Assembly: GCA_029255105.1 (NCBI GenBank)
Contig: JAQWWH010000085.1
Coordinates: forward strand, 1 to 64,000
Direction of reading: 5' to 3'
Length of the DNA stretch: 64,000 nucleotides
From: Flavimaricola sp.
GTDB taxonomy: Bacteria; Pseudomonadota; Alphaproteobacteria; Rhodobacterales; Rhodobacteraceae
Numbering within the stretch: position 1 is the first letter of the stretch; each line of letters opens with the position of its first letter. The notes under the pieces were generated by a model. It was not told the DNA's origin, made no database searches, and saw only the letters and a program-made list of their open reading frames with translations. This document shows positions 42,305-49,786 of the stretch, piece after piece. A program made the position numbers and the translations under genes.

Positions 42305-43311
42305 CAGCGTTTCCTGATCTTGGGATTGATGACACCGTACAGCATATCGACGGTCAGATTGACGATCATGACCATGACCGCAATCAGCAAGAGACCACCC
42401 TGAACCACCGGGTAGTCACGGCGGAAAATACTGTCGACCATCCATTTGCCGATGCCCGGCCAGCTAAAGATCGTCTCGGTCAGGATTGCGCCAGCTAACA
42501 GAGTGCCCACTGACAGGCCAATGACGGTGATGACCGGGATCAGCGCGTTGCGCAGGGCGTGAATGCCATTGATCCGGCCCGGCGACATGCCCTTGGCGCG
42601 GGCGGTGCGGATGTAATCCTCGCCCAGCACCTCAAGCATGGCAGAGCGGGTCTGGCGGGCGATGACCGCCAGCGGGATGGTGCCCAGCACGATCGTCGGC
42701 AGGATCAGGTGCCGGACCGCCGAGGTGAACGCCCCGCTTTGGCCCGATGCGATCGAGTCGATGAGCATGAACCCGGTGGGATTGGGGAAATAGTAGATCA
42801 GGTCGATCCGCCCCGAAACGGGCGTCCATTGCAGGTTTCCCGAGAAGACAATGATCAGCAAAAGCGCCCACCAGAAGATCGGCATCGAGTAGCCGATCAG
42901 GGCTGTCGACATCAAGGCGCGGTCAAAGAATTTGCCCCGGTTCACCGCCGCGATGACCCCGGCAGGCAGGCCAAGGGCCACGGCAAAGATCATGGCGCAG
43001 ATCGAAAGCTCGAGCGTCGCGGGAAATAGCGAAAAGAATTCATCCCAGACCGGTCGCTTGGTCACGAAAGAGGTTCCAAGATCGCCTTGCAGCACCCCGG
43101 TAAAATACTCCCAGAACTGCGCGATGATCGGCCTGTCGAACCCGAACTGTTCGCTCAGCTCTGCATAGCGCTCTTCCGTCAGGCCCCGTTCGCCCGCCAT
43201 CACGATGATCGGATCGCCCGGCAGGACCCGGATAAAGGCGAAAGAGATCAGCGTGACCCCGATGAAGGTCGGGACAAAAGTCAGCAGGCGGCTCAGGACG
43301 TAATTCAGCAT
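42304..43311 (-). CDS. Dipeptide/oligopeptide ABC transporter permease (DppB-like)
   Basis: A 335-residue permease with six hydrophobic helices, the first at the extreme N-terminus (LLTFVPTFIGVTLISFAFI). The family signature RVLPGDPIIVMAGERGLTEE follows at about 28-47, and the EAA loop lies in DYIRTARAKGMSPGRINGIH near 225. It starts 7 bases inside the end of the M24 peptidase gene (ATGCTGA), so the peptidase and transporter are made together. Confidence 0.9.
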   Translation of the reverse strand: MLNYVLSRLLTFVPTFIGVTLISFAFIRVLPGDPIIVMAGERGLTEERYAELSEQFGFDRPIIAQFWEYFTGVLQGDLGTSFVTKRPVWDEFFSLFPATLELSICAMIFAVALGLPAGVIAAVNRGKFFDRALMSTALIGYSMPIFWWALLLIIVFSGNLQWTPVSGRIDLIYYFPNPTGFMLIDSIASGQSGAFTSAVRHLILPTIVLGTIPLAVIARQTRSAMLEVLGEDYIRTARAKGMSPGRINGIHALRNALIPVITVIGLSVGTLLAGAILTETIFSWPGIGKWMVDSIFRRDYPVVQGGLLLIAVMVMIVNLTVDMLYGVINPKIRKR

Positions 43312-44423
43312 TTCAGTACCATGAGGTCCTTGGGAAAGCGGGTCAGCGAGGTGCCCCCGGTTTCGGTGATCAGCACGTCATCCTCGATCCGGACCCCGAA
43401 ATTGTCGATCTCGTAGAGGCCGGGTTCATTGGTGTAGACCGTGCCTGCAGGCAGGATCATGTGATTGCCCCGCATGATGTAGGGGGCCTCGTGCACGTCG
43501 CGACCAAGGCCGTGGCCGGTCTTGGTGCGGATCCGGTCGGCAAAGGGCGATGCCTCAAGCACGCCGGTCACCGCATCGTCGATGTCGTGGGCCGTGACGC
43601 CGGCCCGGGTCACTTCAAACCCCGTCAGGTTGGCCCGCAGGACGGTGTCATAGACCTCCTGCGCCTCGTCCGAGGCGTGGCCCAGAAACACGGTGCGGGT
43701 GATGTCGGCCGCAAAGCCATCCTTGCGGGCCCCGAAATCCAGCAAGAGCGCATCGCCCGCCTTGACCGCATAGCCTGCCCGCGCCTTGGCGTGCGGCCGG
43801 GCCGATCCGTCGCCAGCGGCCACGATGGGGTGGAATGACTGATCCTCGGCCCCTTCGGCGAACAGGGCCTGAATAAGGGCCTGTTCGATCTGCTTTTCGG
43901 TCTGGCCAAGGCGCACACCGTCAAGGGTTCGGGCCAATGCCCGTTCCGAGATGTCGATCGCCTCTTGCAAGGCCCCGATGTCCTTGGGCGTCTTGATCAT
44001 GCGCAGGGCCGAAATTTCGATCTCGGCATCAACGATCCGCAGGTCAGGCTGGGCACGCATCATGGCGTGATGAACAAAGACACGCATCACCTGCCCTTCA
44101 ACGGCAAGTGACCGGATCGACAGATGGGCCATCAGGGCAGAAAAGGCGGCGTCATAGCCGGTCTGGTCGCGCCAGTCGAAGACGGCGCCTTCAAAGCCGA
44201 CAAGGTCCCAGCTGCGCAGTTCGAGGTTGGGCACAAGGGCGGCGGGCGGTCCGTTAGCGGGGATGACCAGCATGAAGGGGCGTTCATGGCTCATGAACAC
44301 ATGCTCAACGGCGCGGGTGAAATTCGGGCCAGGCACAAGGGCAACAGCATCGACACCAAGGTCGGAGGCCACTGTGGCATAGGCGGCGAGACGGTCGGTC
44401 AGCGATAAGGCCAAGGTCAGCAC
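43305..44423 (-). CDS. M24-family metallopeptidase within the peptide-transport operon
   Basis: A 372-residue Xaa-Pro-peptidase-like enzyme. Metal ligands: Asp in LLLDFGARK, Asp in AADITRTVF, His in GHGLGRDVHEAPY, Glu in YTNEPGLYEI and Glu in VRIEDDVLIT. It sits between the binding-protein gene and dppB, which strongly suggests it acts on the imported peptide in the cytoplasm, for example a proline- or other imino-linked dipeptide. The start is uncertain: the frame begins with GTG at 44423 and no good ribosome binding site is seen; a TTG a few codons downstream is possible. It is a distant paralogue of the M24 gene at 37544. Confidence 0.83.
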   Translation of the reverse strand: MLTLALSLTDRLAAYATVASDLGVDAVALVPGPNFTRAVEHVFMSHERPFMLVIPANGPPAALVPNLELRSWDLVGFEGAVFDWRDQTGYDAAFSALMAHLSIRSLAVEGQVMRVFVHHAMMRAQPDLRIVDAEIEISALRMIKTPKDIGALQEAIDISERALARTLDGVRLGQTEKQIEQALIQALFAEGAEDQSFHPIVAAGDGSARPHAKARAGYAVKAGDALLLDFGARKDGFAADITRTVFLGHASDEAQEVYDTVLRANLTGFEVTRAGVTAHDIDDAVTGVLEASPFADRIRTKTGHGLGRDVHEAPYIMRGNHMILPAGTVYTNEPGLYEIDNFGVRIEDDVLITETGGTSLTRFPKDLMVLKC

Positions 44424-44454
44424 CAGACTGTCAGAGGGGAATTAGGGTAGGATC

Positions 44455-44479
44455 GGGACGGCGCATGGCGCGCCGCCCC
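44455..44479 (-). other. Stem-loop after the peptide-binding-protein gene
   Basis: GGGACGGCGC pairs with GCGCCGCCCC around a 5-base loop (one mismatch) in the 71-base gap between the dppA-like stop and the M24 gene. As at 9905 and 29253, it is right behind a binding-protein gene and lacks a long T-run on the minus strand. Confidence 0.55.
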
Positions 44480-44494
44480 GGGACTTTTGGTCGA

Positions 44495-46087
44495 TCAGTT
44501 GGACAGACCGACGGCGTTGAAGATGTGGCCACCCAGCGGGTGAACAACGTAGTTCTCAACTTCGGGACGCATGGTCATGTAGACGACCGAGTGGGCGATG
44601 GTGGCCCATGGCGCCTGCTCTTTGAAGATAAGCTGCGCCTCTTCGTACAGCGGCTGACGCTCTGCCTGTGTCGGCAGCACCTTGGCAGCCTGGATCAGGT
44701 CTTCGAACGGCTGGTAGCACCACTGTGCCCGGTTCGAGTTCTCGCGACCGTCACAGCCCAGCAGAACAGCCAGGAAGTTGTCCGGATCACCATTGTCACC
44801 GGTCCAGCCCAGAAGGATGGCACCGTCGCGGTCAAGTTCGCGCGACCGGGACAGGTACTCGCCCCATTCGTAGGACACGATTTCCACCGTCACACCGATC
44901 TGGGCAAAGTCTTCCTGCATCAGCTCGGCCATACGGCGGGCGTTGGGGTTGTAGGGACGCTGAACCGGCATGGCCCAGATTTTCATGTTCAGGTCGGTGA
45001 CACCTTCTGCCTCCAGCATGGCGCGGGCGGCTTCGGGATCGTAGGGGTCGTCGACAGTGGCGGTGTTGTAGGACCACATGGTCGGCGGGATCGGGTTGAC
45101 CGCGATCTGGCCGGAACCCTGGAAGACCACGTCGATGATGGCCTGCTTGTCGATGGCCATGTTCAGGGCACGACGGACGGCCGGATTGTCATAGGGCGGC
45201 TGCGTCGTGTTGTAGGCCAGGTAGCCGACGTTCAGACCCTCTTGCTCCATGACGACAACGTCATCCAAGGCTTTCATCGCTTCGACATCGGCAGGGTTGG
45301 GATAGGCCATGACATGGCATTCGCCCGCCTGAACCTTCTGGTAGCGGACGCTGGCATCGGGTGTGATCGCAAAGATCAGAGACTCAACGCGGGCAGGCTC
45401 GCCCCAATAGGCATCGTTGCGCAGATACCGGATGACGGCATCCTTCTGATAGGCCTGGAAGCTGAAGGGACCGGTGCCGATCGGCGCCTGGTTCAGCATC
45501 TCGGGCGTGCCAGCCGCCATCATCGCATCGGCATATTCAGCCGAAACGATCGAGGCAAAGTCCATCGCCATGTTGGCGATAAAGGGGGCCTCGGGCCGGG
45601 TCAGGTTGAATACGACGGTATAGTCGTCGACCTTTTCGATGCTCTCGATCAGATCGGGCATCGACATGCCGCCAAAGTATTCCCAGGTGCCGCCGGAGAC
45701 GGTGAAATAGGGGTTGGCTTCGTTGCCCTGACGGTCGAACGAGAAGATCACGTCATCGGCGTTGAAGTCGCGCGTTGGCGTGAACATCTCGTTGCTATGG
45801 AAGGACGCGCCCTGACGCAGGTTGAACGTCACGGTCATCCCGTCTTCGGACACATCCCAGCTTTCGGCCAGTCCGGGGATAACTTCGGTCGTGCCGACCC
45901 GGAATTCTGTCAACCGGTTGTAAATCGGGTGGCTGGACGCATCAAAGGTCGTGCCAGCGGTATACAGCGCGGGGTCGAACCCTTCGGGCGATCCTTCCGA
46001 GCAATAGACCAGGGCCTGTGCCGAGGCCGAGGACGCCCCGATCGCTGCGAGCAGGAAACCTGCCGCAAGCTTTTGTTTCAGTGACAT
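44495..46087 (-). CDS. Peptide ABC transporter substrate-binding protein (DppA-like)
   Basis: A 530-residue extracytoplasmic binding protein of family SBP_bac_5. A signal peptide covers the first 24 residues or so (MSLKQKLAAGFLLAAIGAS then SASA-QA). Mature sequence starts LVYCSEGSPEGFDPALYT, the usual DppA-type opening with Cys and a Glu-Gly-Ser, and contains SLIFAITPDASVRYQKVQAG and LGWTGDNGDPDNF typical of dipeptide and haem/peptide binders. The ATG at 46087 is preceded by GGGAGACAATAATT; the open frame continues upstream without conserved sequence. It is the first gene of the operon. Confidence 0.92.
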   Translation of the reverse strand: MSLKQKLAAGFLLAAIGASSASAQALVYCSEGSPEGFDPALYTAGTTFDASSHPIYNRLTEFRVGTTEVIPGLAESWDVSEDGMTVTFNLRQGASFHSNEMFTPTRDFNADDVIFSFDRQGNEANPYFTVSGGTWEYFGGMSMPDLIESIEKVDDYTVVFNLTRPEAPFIANMAMDFASIVSAEYADAMMAAGTPEMLNQAPIGTGPFSFQAYQKDAVIRYLRNDAYWGEPARVESLIFAITPDASVRYQKVQAGECHVMAYPNPADVEAMKALDDVVVMEQEGLNVGYLAYNTTQPPYDNPAVRRALNMAIDKQAIIDVVFQGSGQIAVNPIPPTMWSYNTATVDDPYDPEAARAMLEAEGVTDLNMKIWAMPVQRPYNPNARRMAELMQEDFAQIGVTVEIVSYEWGEYLSRSRELDRDGAILLGWTGDNGDPDNFLAVLLGCDGRENSNRAQWCYQPFEDLIQAAKVLPTQAERQPLYEEAQLIFKEQAPWATIAHSVVYMTMRPEVENYVVHPLGGHIFNAVGLSN

Positions 46088-46399
46088 AATTATTGTCTCC
46101 CTTGGGTTTTTTCTTGGTCGTCGAAGAACTGACCCCCAGTTGGCCTGGAGTGCCGCATTTATACAGGCTGCCAATCAGGTCCGACCAAACCTGATCATCA
46201 GAACATATGGACATTACGTCCTTGCCGACGCGACTCGCGGACAATCCGGGTGCGCTCGTCAATGTCCTCGCATGGGAACACGAAAGATGCGTGCTGCCAA
46301 GCAAAAGGAGCGAAAATTTGACAAGGATGCCCCGACGTCCGCCATCGGGGGTCGCTCATTGCAGAGCGGACGTGAGGCATCAAACCCCATTCGGGGCCG
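46088..46399. other. Promoter region of the peptide operon
   Basis: This 312-base gap separates the dppA-like start from the end of the RuBisCO-like gene. It holds the peptide-operon promoter, with TATAAA on the minus strand near 46150, the palindrome at 46174-46195 over the likely -35 region, and an inverted repeat ACGTCCGC / GCGGACGT (46335-46342 with 46366-46373). No small gene is convincing. Confidence 0.45.
46174..46195. promoter_or_regulatory. Palindrome in the peptide-operon promoter
   Basis: ATCAGGT-N8-ACCTGAT is a perfect inverted repeat with 7-bp arms, about 90 bases upstream of the dppA-like start and next to a TATAAA element. It is a good operator candidate, but no regulator gene is adjacent. 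Confidence 0.45.
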
Positions 46400-47659
46400 T
46401 TACAGGACCTCTTTGAAATGCGCCAAAGCTTGCGCCAGTTCCGGCTGTTCGCGGGCGTGATCGCGGATCGGGACGCCAATTCGCGCGGCCTCTGCCGCTT
46501 GCCGCAAAGCGGTGATACCGGCGGCGGGACCGCTAGGATGGCTCATGATGCCGCCGCCTGCGCAGAACAGGAAATCCTGATTGCCAAGGACCTCTGCCGA
46601 CGGCCCAACCTGCCAGACCGTCTGACCAGAGGAAAAGACGGGAAGGGCAATCGCCCCCTCCGACGCACCGGCAATCGGGGCCTGCACGGACCGGGCCGCA
46701 TTGGTGACGACCGCATCGGTTTCTGTGAACTTGTTTCCCAGACCGTTGACATGCAAATGATCCGCCCCCGCCAGCCGCCAGATCTTTTGCATTGCGGGAA
46801 AGGCGATCCCGATATGGGGCGAGCGGGACATAAGCCCCCAGCCGTTGCGATGCGCATGGATCGGAAGCGGCGACCGGTCGCGCAGCCAGCGCAGGCCGAC
46901 AAGGCCGACCGAGTAAAGCGAGGCCATCGCGCAGGTCGCCCCCAATCGTTCGAGCATATCCAGATGACGCGCCATCGCATCAAGGTCGTCCGTCATGTTG
47001 AAGGCATACATCACCTTGCGCCCCGACCGATCCGCATGCCGGTTCAGGACATCCATGACCTTTGTCGCCCGCTCGTCCAACGGACAGCCGGGGCCGTTTG
47101 CCTGAAGCTCATCATCCTTGATGAAATCGATGCCCGCCCCGGCCAGCGTATCGACAAGGGACGCCGTTTCGGTCGCGGTCAGGCCGATGCTGGGCTTGAT
47201 GATGGTGCCGATCATCGGCCCCTTGGGCACGCCCATTAGGGCGCGGGTTCCCCCGATGCCGAATTGCGGTCCGGGCAGGGCGGCGGCAAAGCTGGGGGGA
47301 AGGGTCACGTCCAGCAACCGGATGGCCGAAAACTCGGCCAGTTCAAACAGGTTGCCGGCAATCGTGGCCATCAGGTTTGGCAAGGACGGGCCGATGTTGT
47401 CCATCGGCCAGCTGATCGTGACCTCGCCCCGCTCGTAAACCTCTCCCTTTGCGCGCGATGGCAAGGACGGGGTCGGGCTGCTGCCGGTGGGCCGGATCGC
47501 CTCGATCCGGGCGCCAGAACGGGCGCGCAGGTCGTCGGTCTCGGCGGCGAGCCGGACAAAGGTGCCGGTCGACTGCTCGCCCGCCGCGACGGCTGCGGCG
47601 CGGTCCAGCCCGACCGGGCTTTCCATGTCATAGGTGGCGGTAAACCGTTCGGTTGTCAT
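46400..47659 (-). CDS. oiaX: RuBisCO-like protein, 3-oxo-isoapionate-4-phosphate decarboxylase type
   Basis: A 419-residue form IV RuBisCO-like protein. It is assigned to the decarboxylase OiaX of D-apionate catabolism because the kinase, lactonase, oxidoisomerase and dehydrogenase of that pathway flank it. The barrel keeps K155 (IIKPSIGL, equal to RuBisCO K175), the carbamate/metal set K181-D183-E184 (FIKDDELQ, equal to K201-D203-E204) and an active-site His in HAHRNGW. The RuBisCO K177 position is Ser, and loop 6 is remodelled (VNGLGNKFTE), so CO2 fixation on RuBP is not expected. The predicted product is L-erythrulose 1-phosphate plus CO2. It overlaps the kinase gene by 4 bases. Confidence 0.82.
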   Translation of the reverse strand: MTTERFTATYDMESPVGLDRAAAVAAGEQSTGTFVRLAAETDDLRARSGARIEAIRPTGSSPTPSLPSRAKGEVYERGEVTISWPMDNIGPSLPNLMATIAGNLFELAEFSAIRLLDVTLPPSFAAALPGPQFGIGGTRALMGVPKGPMIGTIIKPSIGLTATETASLVDTLAGAGIDFIKDDELQANGPGCPLDERATKVMDVLNRHADRSGRKVMYAFNMTDDLDAMARHLDMLERLGATCAMASLYSVGLVGLRWLRDRSPLPIHAHRNGWGLMSRSPHIGIAFPAMQKIWRLAGADHLHVNGLGNKFTETDAVVTNAARSVQAPIAGASEGAIALPVFSSGQTVWQVGPSAEVLGNQDFLFCAGGGIMSHPSGPAAGITALRQAAEAARIGVPIRDHAREQPELAQALAHFKEVL

Positions 47660-49038
47660 CGCAGACCTCCTCCGTCCCTGATCCAGCCGAAATAGTCATG
47701 GCTGCCCATCTGTCCGCCCTTGAGGGCAATCTCCAACCCGTCAGCGGCACCGCTGGCCTGTGCCGAACAGATCGCCGCCCCGGGGATCGTGGGGACAAGG
47801 GCCGACAGGGCAAAGATGCCCAACTCTCCGGTCACATGTCCCGATGTGTCACCCCCCGCCACCACCGCCCGGCGCAGCCCGGCCGTTGTGACCAGACGCA
47901 GCAGGATCCGGCCCAGCGCCCCGCCGATAGCCTCGTTCGCCTGCTCCATATCCGCAGCCTGCGCCCGAAGGGCCGCGACACGGGGGTCATCCGGGCCCTT
48001 GGCACTGTGCACCAGTGGGATGCGGCCCTCTGACAAGGCCAACAGGGAAGTCTTTACCGCGATATCCTCGGCCCGCGCCAGATCATCGGGAGAGCGGCAA
48101 ACGGCAAGGGTGTCAAAGGCGATGCTGGCAAACCCATCCCCCTCAGCCCAGTCGATCTGATCGCGGGTGATGAGCGAGACAGAGCCTGCAACAACCGCCA
48201 TGCTTTCGGTGCGCCCAAGCGAGGCCGGCGTCTGAACCGGTGGGATCTGACCAACCACCGCAAGGTGGGCCACAAGGGCATATTCAACCCCCTGAGAGCC
48301 GACGACAAACCGGCTTGCCTCCCGCCGTTCCCACAACAACTGGCCAACGACCGGTTCGTCCCGGGCGGTCATCATGTCCATCGTCCAGCCGCCCCATTGG
48401 CCTGTCAGGCGGGCGGCGGCGGCCTCCGGGTCTGCCTGCATCTCAAGATCAAGGCAGTGGAACGGCATGTCCGTCTGCCGGGCCAGATGTCGGGCCACGT
48501 CCGCCTCGTCCATAGGGGTGACAGGGTGGCGCGCCATGACGGGATGCCGGTCAAGGCGAAAGACCCCATCGGGCGTACCGGCAAACAGGTGCCCAAAGGC
48601 CTGAAAGCGGCGCATGGCAGGCGCAGCCAGCACCACCGGAATGGCGGACCGGCCGAACATTGCAGCCCCGATGTCCATCGCCCGGCCGATCGACCCGATA
48701 TGAGGGGCGGAATCTAGGGTTGAGCATGTCTTGTAGTGGATCAGCCCTGCCCCGGTTTCGGCCAAAGTCGCGAAAAGGCTGGGCAAGTTTTCGTCCATCC
48801 AGTCAGGCGATTTCGTCCGGGCGAGCGTGGCGATCCCCACCCCTTTCACATCCGGGTAGCGGGCAAGCTGCTCGGCCGTTGGTGGCCCCAGGAAGAGGAT
48901 CGAGGGCAACCCGCCGAAAGTCAGCACCTCCATCACCGCCGCCGCACCGGTGACATCGTCGCCCAGCCAGCCGATCAGCGGCGCCTCAGCACCCTTGGCT
49001 TTGACCTTATCCACCGTATACCCTTTTCCCAGCGTCAT
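47656..49038 (-). CDS. oiaK: Four-carbon acid sugar kinase family (3-oxo-isoapionate kinase)
   Basis: A 460-residue DUF1537-type kinase. The N-terminal substrate domain has GWLGDDVTGAAAVMEVL near residue 23; the C-terminal nucleotide-binding domain shows VVAGGDTSGHVTGELG near 385 and ALKGGQMGSHDYFG near 440. DUF1537 kinases phosphorylate threonate, erythronate or 3-oxo acids; with the RuBisCO-like gene directly downstream, 3-oxo-isoapionate is the best-supported substrate. The ATG at 49038 is used, but GTG eight codons later has a better ribosome binding site (AAAAGGG) and may be the true start. It is divergent from the GntR gene with only 31 bases between starts. Confidence 0.82.
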   Translation of the reverse strand: MTLGKGYTVDKVKAKGAEAPLIGWLGDDVTGAAAVMEVLTFGGLPSILFLGPPTAEQLARYPDVKGVGIATLARTKSPDWMDENLPSLFATLAETGAGLIHYKTCSTLDSAPHIGSIGRAMDIGAAMFGRSAIPVVLAAPAMRRFQAFGHLFAGTPDGVFRLDRHPVMARHPVTPMDEADVARHLARQTDMPFHCLDLEMQADPEAAAARLTGQWGGWTMDMMTARDEPVVGQLLWERREASRFVVGSQGVEYALVAHLAVVGQIPPVQTPASLGRTESMAVVAGSVSLITRDQIDWAEGDGFASIAFDTLAVCRSPDDLARAEDIAVKTSLLALSEGRIPLVHSAKGPDDPRVAALRAQAADMEQANEAIGGALGRILLRLVTTAGLRRAVVAGGDTSGHVTGELGIFALSALVPTIPGAAICSAQASGAADGLEIALKGGQMGSHDYFGWIRDGGGLR

Positions 49039-49069
49039 TTACGCCATTGCCATGCTGAGGAGGTTCTTC

Positions 49070-49786
49070 ATGTCCACCCATCCGGACCCCGACCGCATTG
49101 TCCGGCGCAAGCTGTCGGACGAGGTGTTCGACCGGTTGAAGAGCATGATCCTTGACGGCACCCTTGTCCCCGGTGATCCGGTCCCGTCCGAGCGGGACCT
49201 GATGACCCGATTCAGCGTCGGCAGACCAGCCGTGCGAGAAGCGTTGCAGACCCTTCACAACCTTGGCCTGATCACCGTATCCCACGGCGAGCGTAGCCGG
49301 GTGAACGAGATCAGCCCGACCGTCGCGATCCAGCAGCTTGATGCCCTTGCCCCGTTCCTTCTGTCCGCCGCGCCCGAAAACCTCGAGCATCTGAAATCCG
49401 CCCGCAAGATGTTTGAGGTCGGCATGGCCAAGCAGGCGGCAGAGCGGCACCGGCCCGAAGACATCGCCGCACTTGAGGCCCTTCTGGAGACCCAATCGGG
49501 GCTTTTGGACCGGCCCAAGGACTTTATCCGCACCGATATGGCCTTTCACGCCCGCATCGTTGAGATCGGCGGCAATCCGATTGTCGCCGCGATGGCGGAC
49601 GCCATGTTGAAATGGCTGTTTCACTACCACACAGCGCTTTTGCATTGGTCGGGGAACGAAGGCACCACCCTCAAGGAACATCGTCAGATTATCGACGCGA
49701 TTGCCGCCTCTGACCCAGAGGCGGCGGGACAGGTGATGACGATGCATCTGGACCGGTCGTCTGAAAAGTACCGCTTTCATCGCTAG
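49070..49786 (+). CDS. GntR-family regulator, FadR/FCD subfamily, of the apiose genes
   Basis: A 238-residue regulator with winged helix-turn-helix (about 10-75; PSERDLMTRFSVGRPAVREAL) and FCD ligand domain (about 90-230), where RKMFEVGMAKQAAERH and the MAFHARIVEIGGN segment bear the Asp and His ligands for a metal-bound acid. The ATG at 49070 is set by GAGGAGG seven bases upstream; the frame is open to 48950 but inside the divergent kinase gene. It lies between the two halves of the D-apiose gene set, divergent from oiaK-oiaX and convergent with apnL (stop codons share CTAG), so it most likely senses a pathway acid. Confidence 0.88.
   Translation: MSTHPDPDRIVRRKLSDEVFDRLKSMILDGTLVPGDPVPSERDLMTRFSVGRPAVREALQTLHNLGLITVSHGERSRVNEISPTVAIQQLDALAPFLLSAAPENLEHLKSARKMFEVGMAKQAAERHRPEDIAALEALLETQSGLLDRPKDFIRTDMAFHARIVEIGGNPIVAAMADAMLKWLFHYHTALLHWSGNEGTTLKEHRQIIDAIAASDPEAAGQVMTMHLDRSSEKYRFHR

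Noticed and set aside
46400-47659. True RuBisCO for CO2 fixation
   Set aside because: K177 is replaced, loop 6 is changed, no small subunit, phosphoribulokinase or carboxysome gene is near, and the neighbours form a D-apiose pathway.
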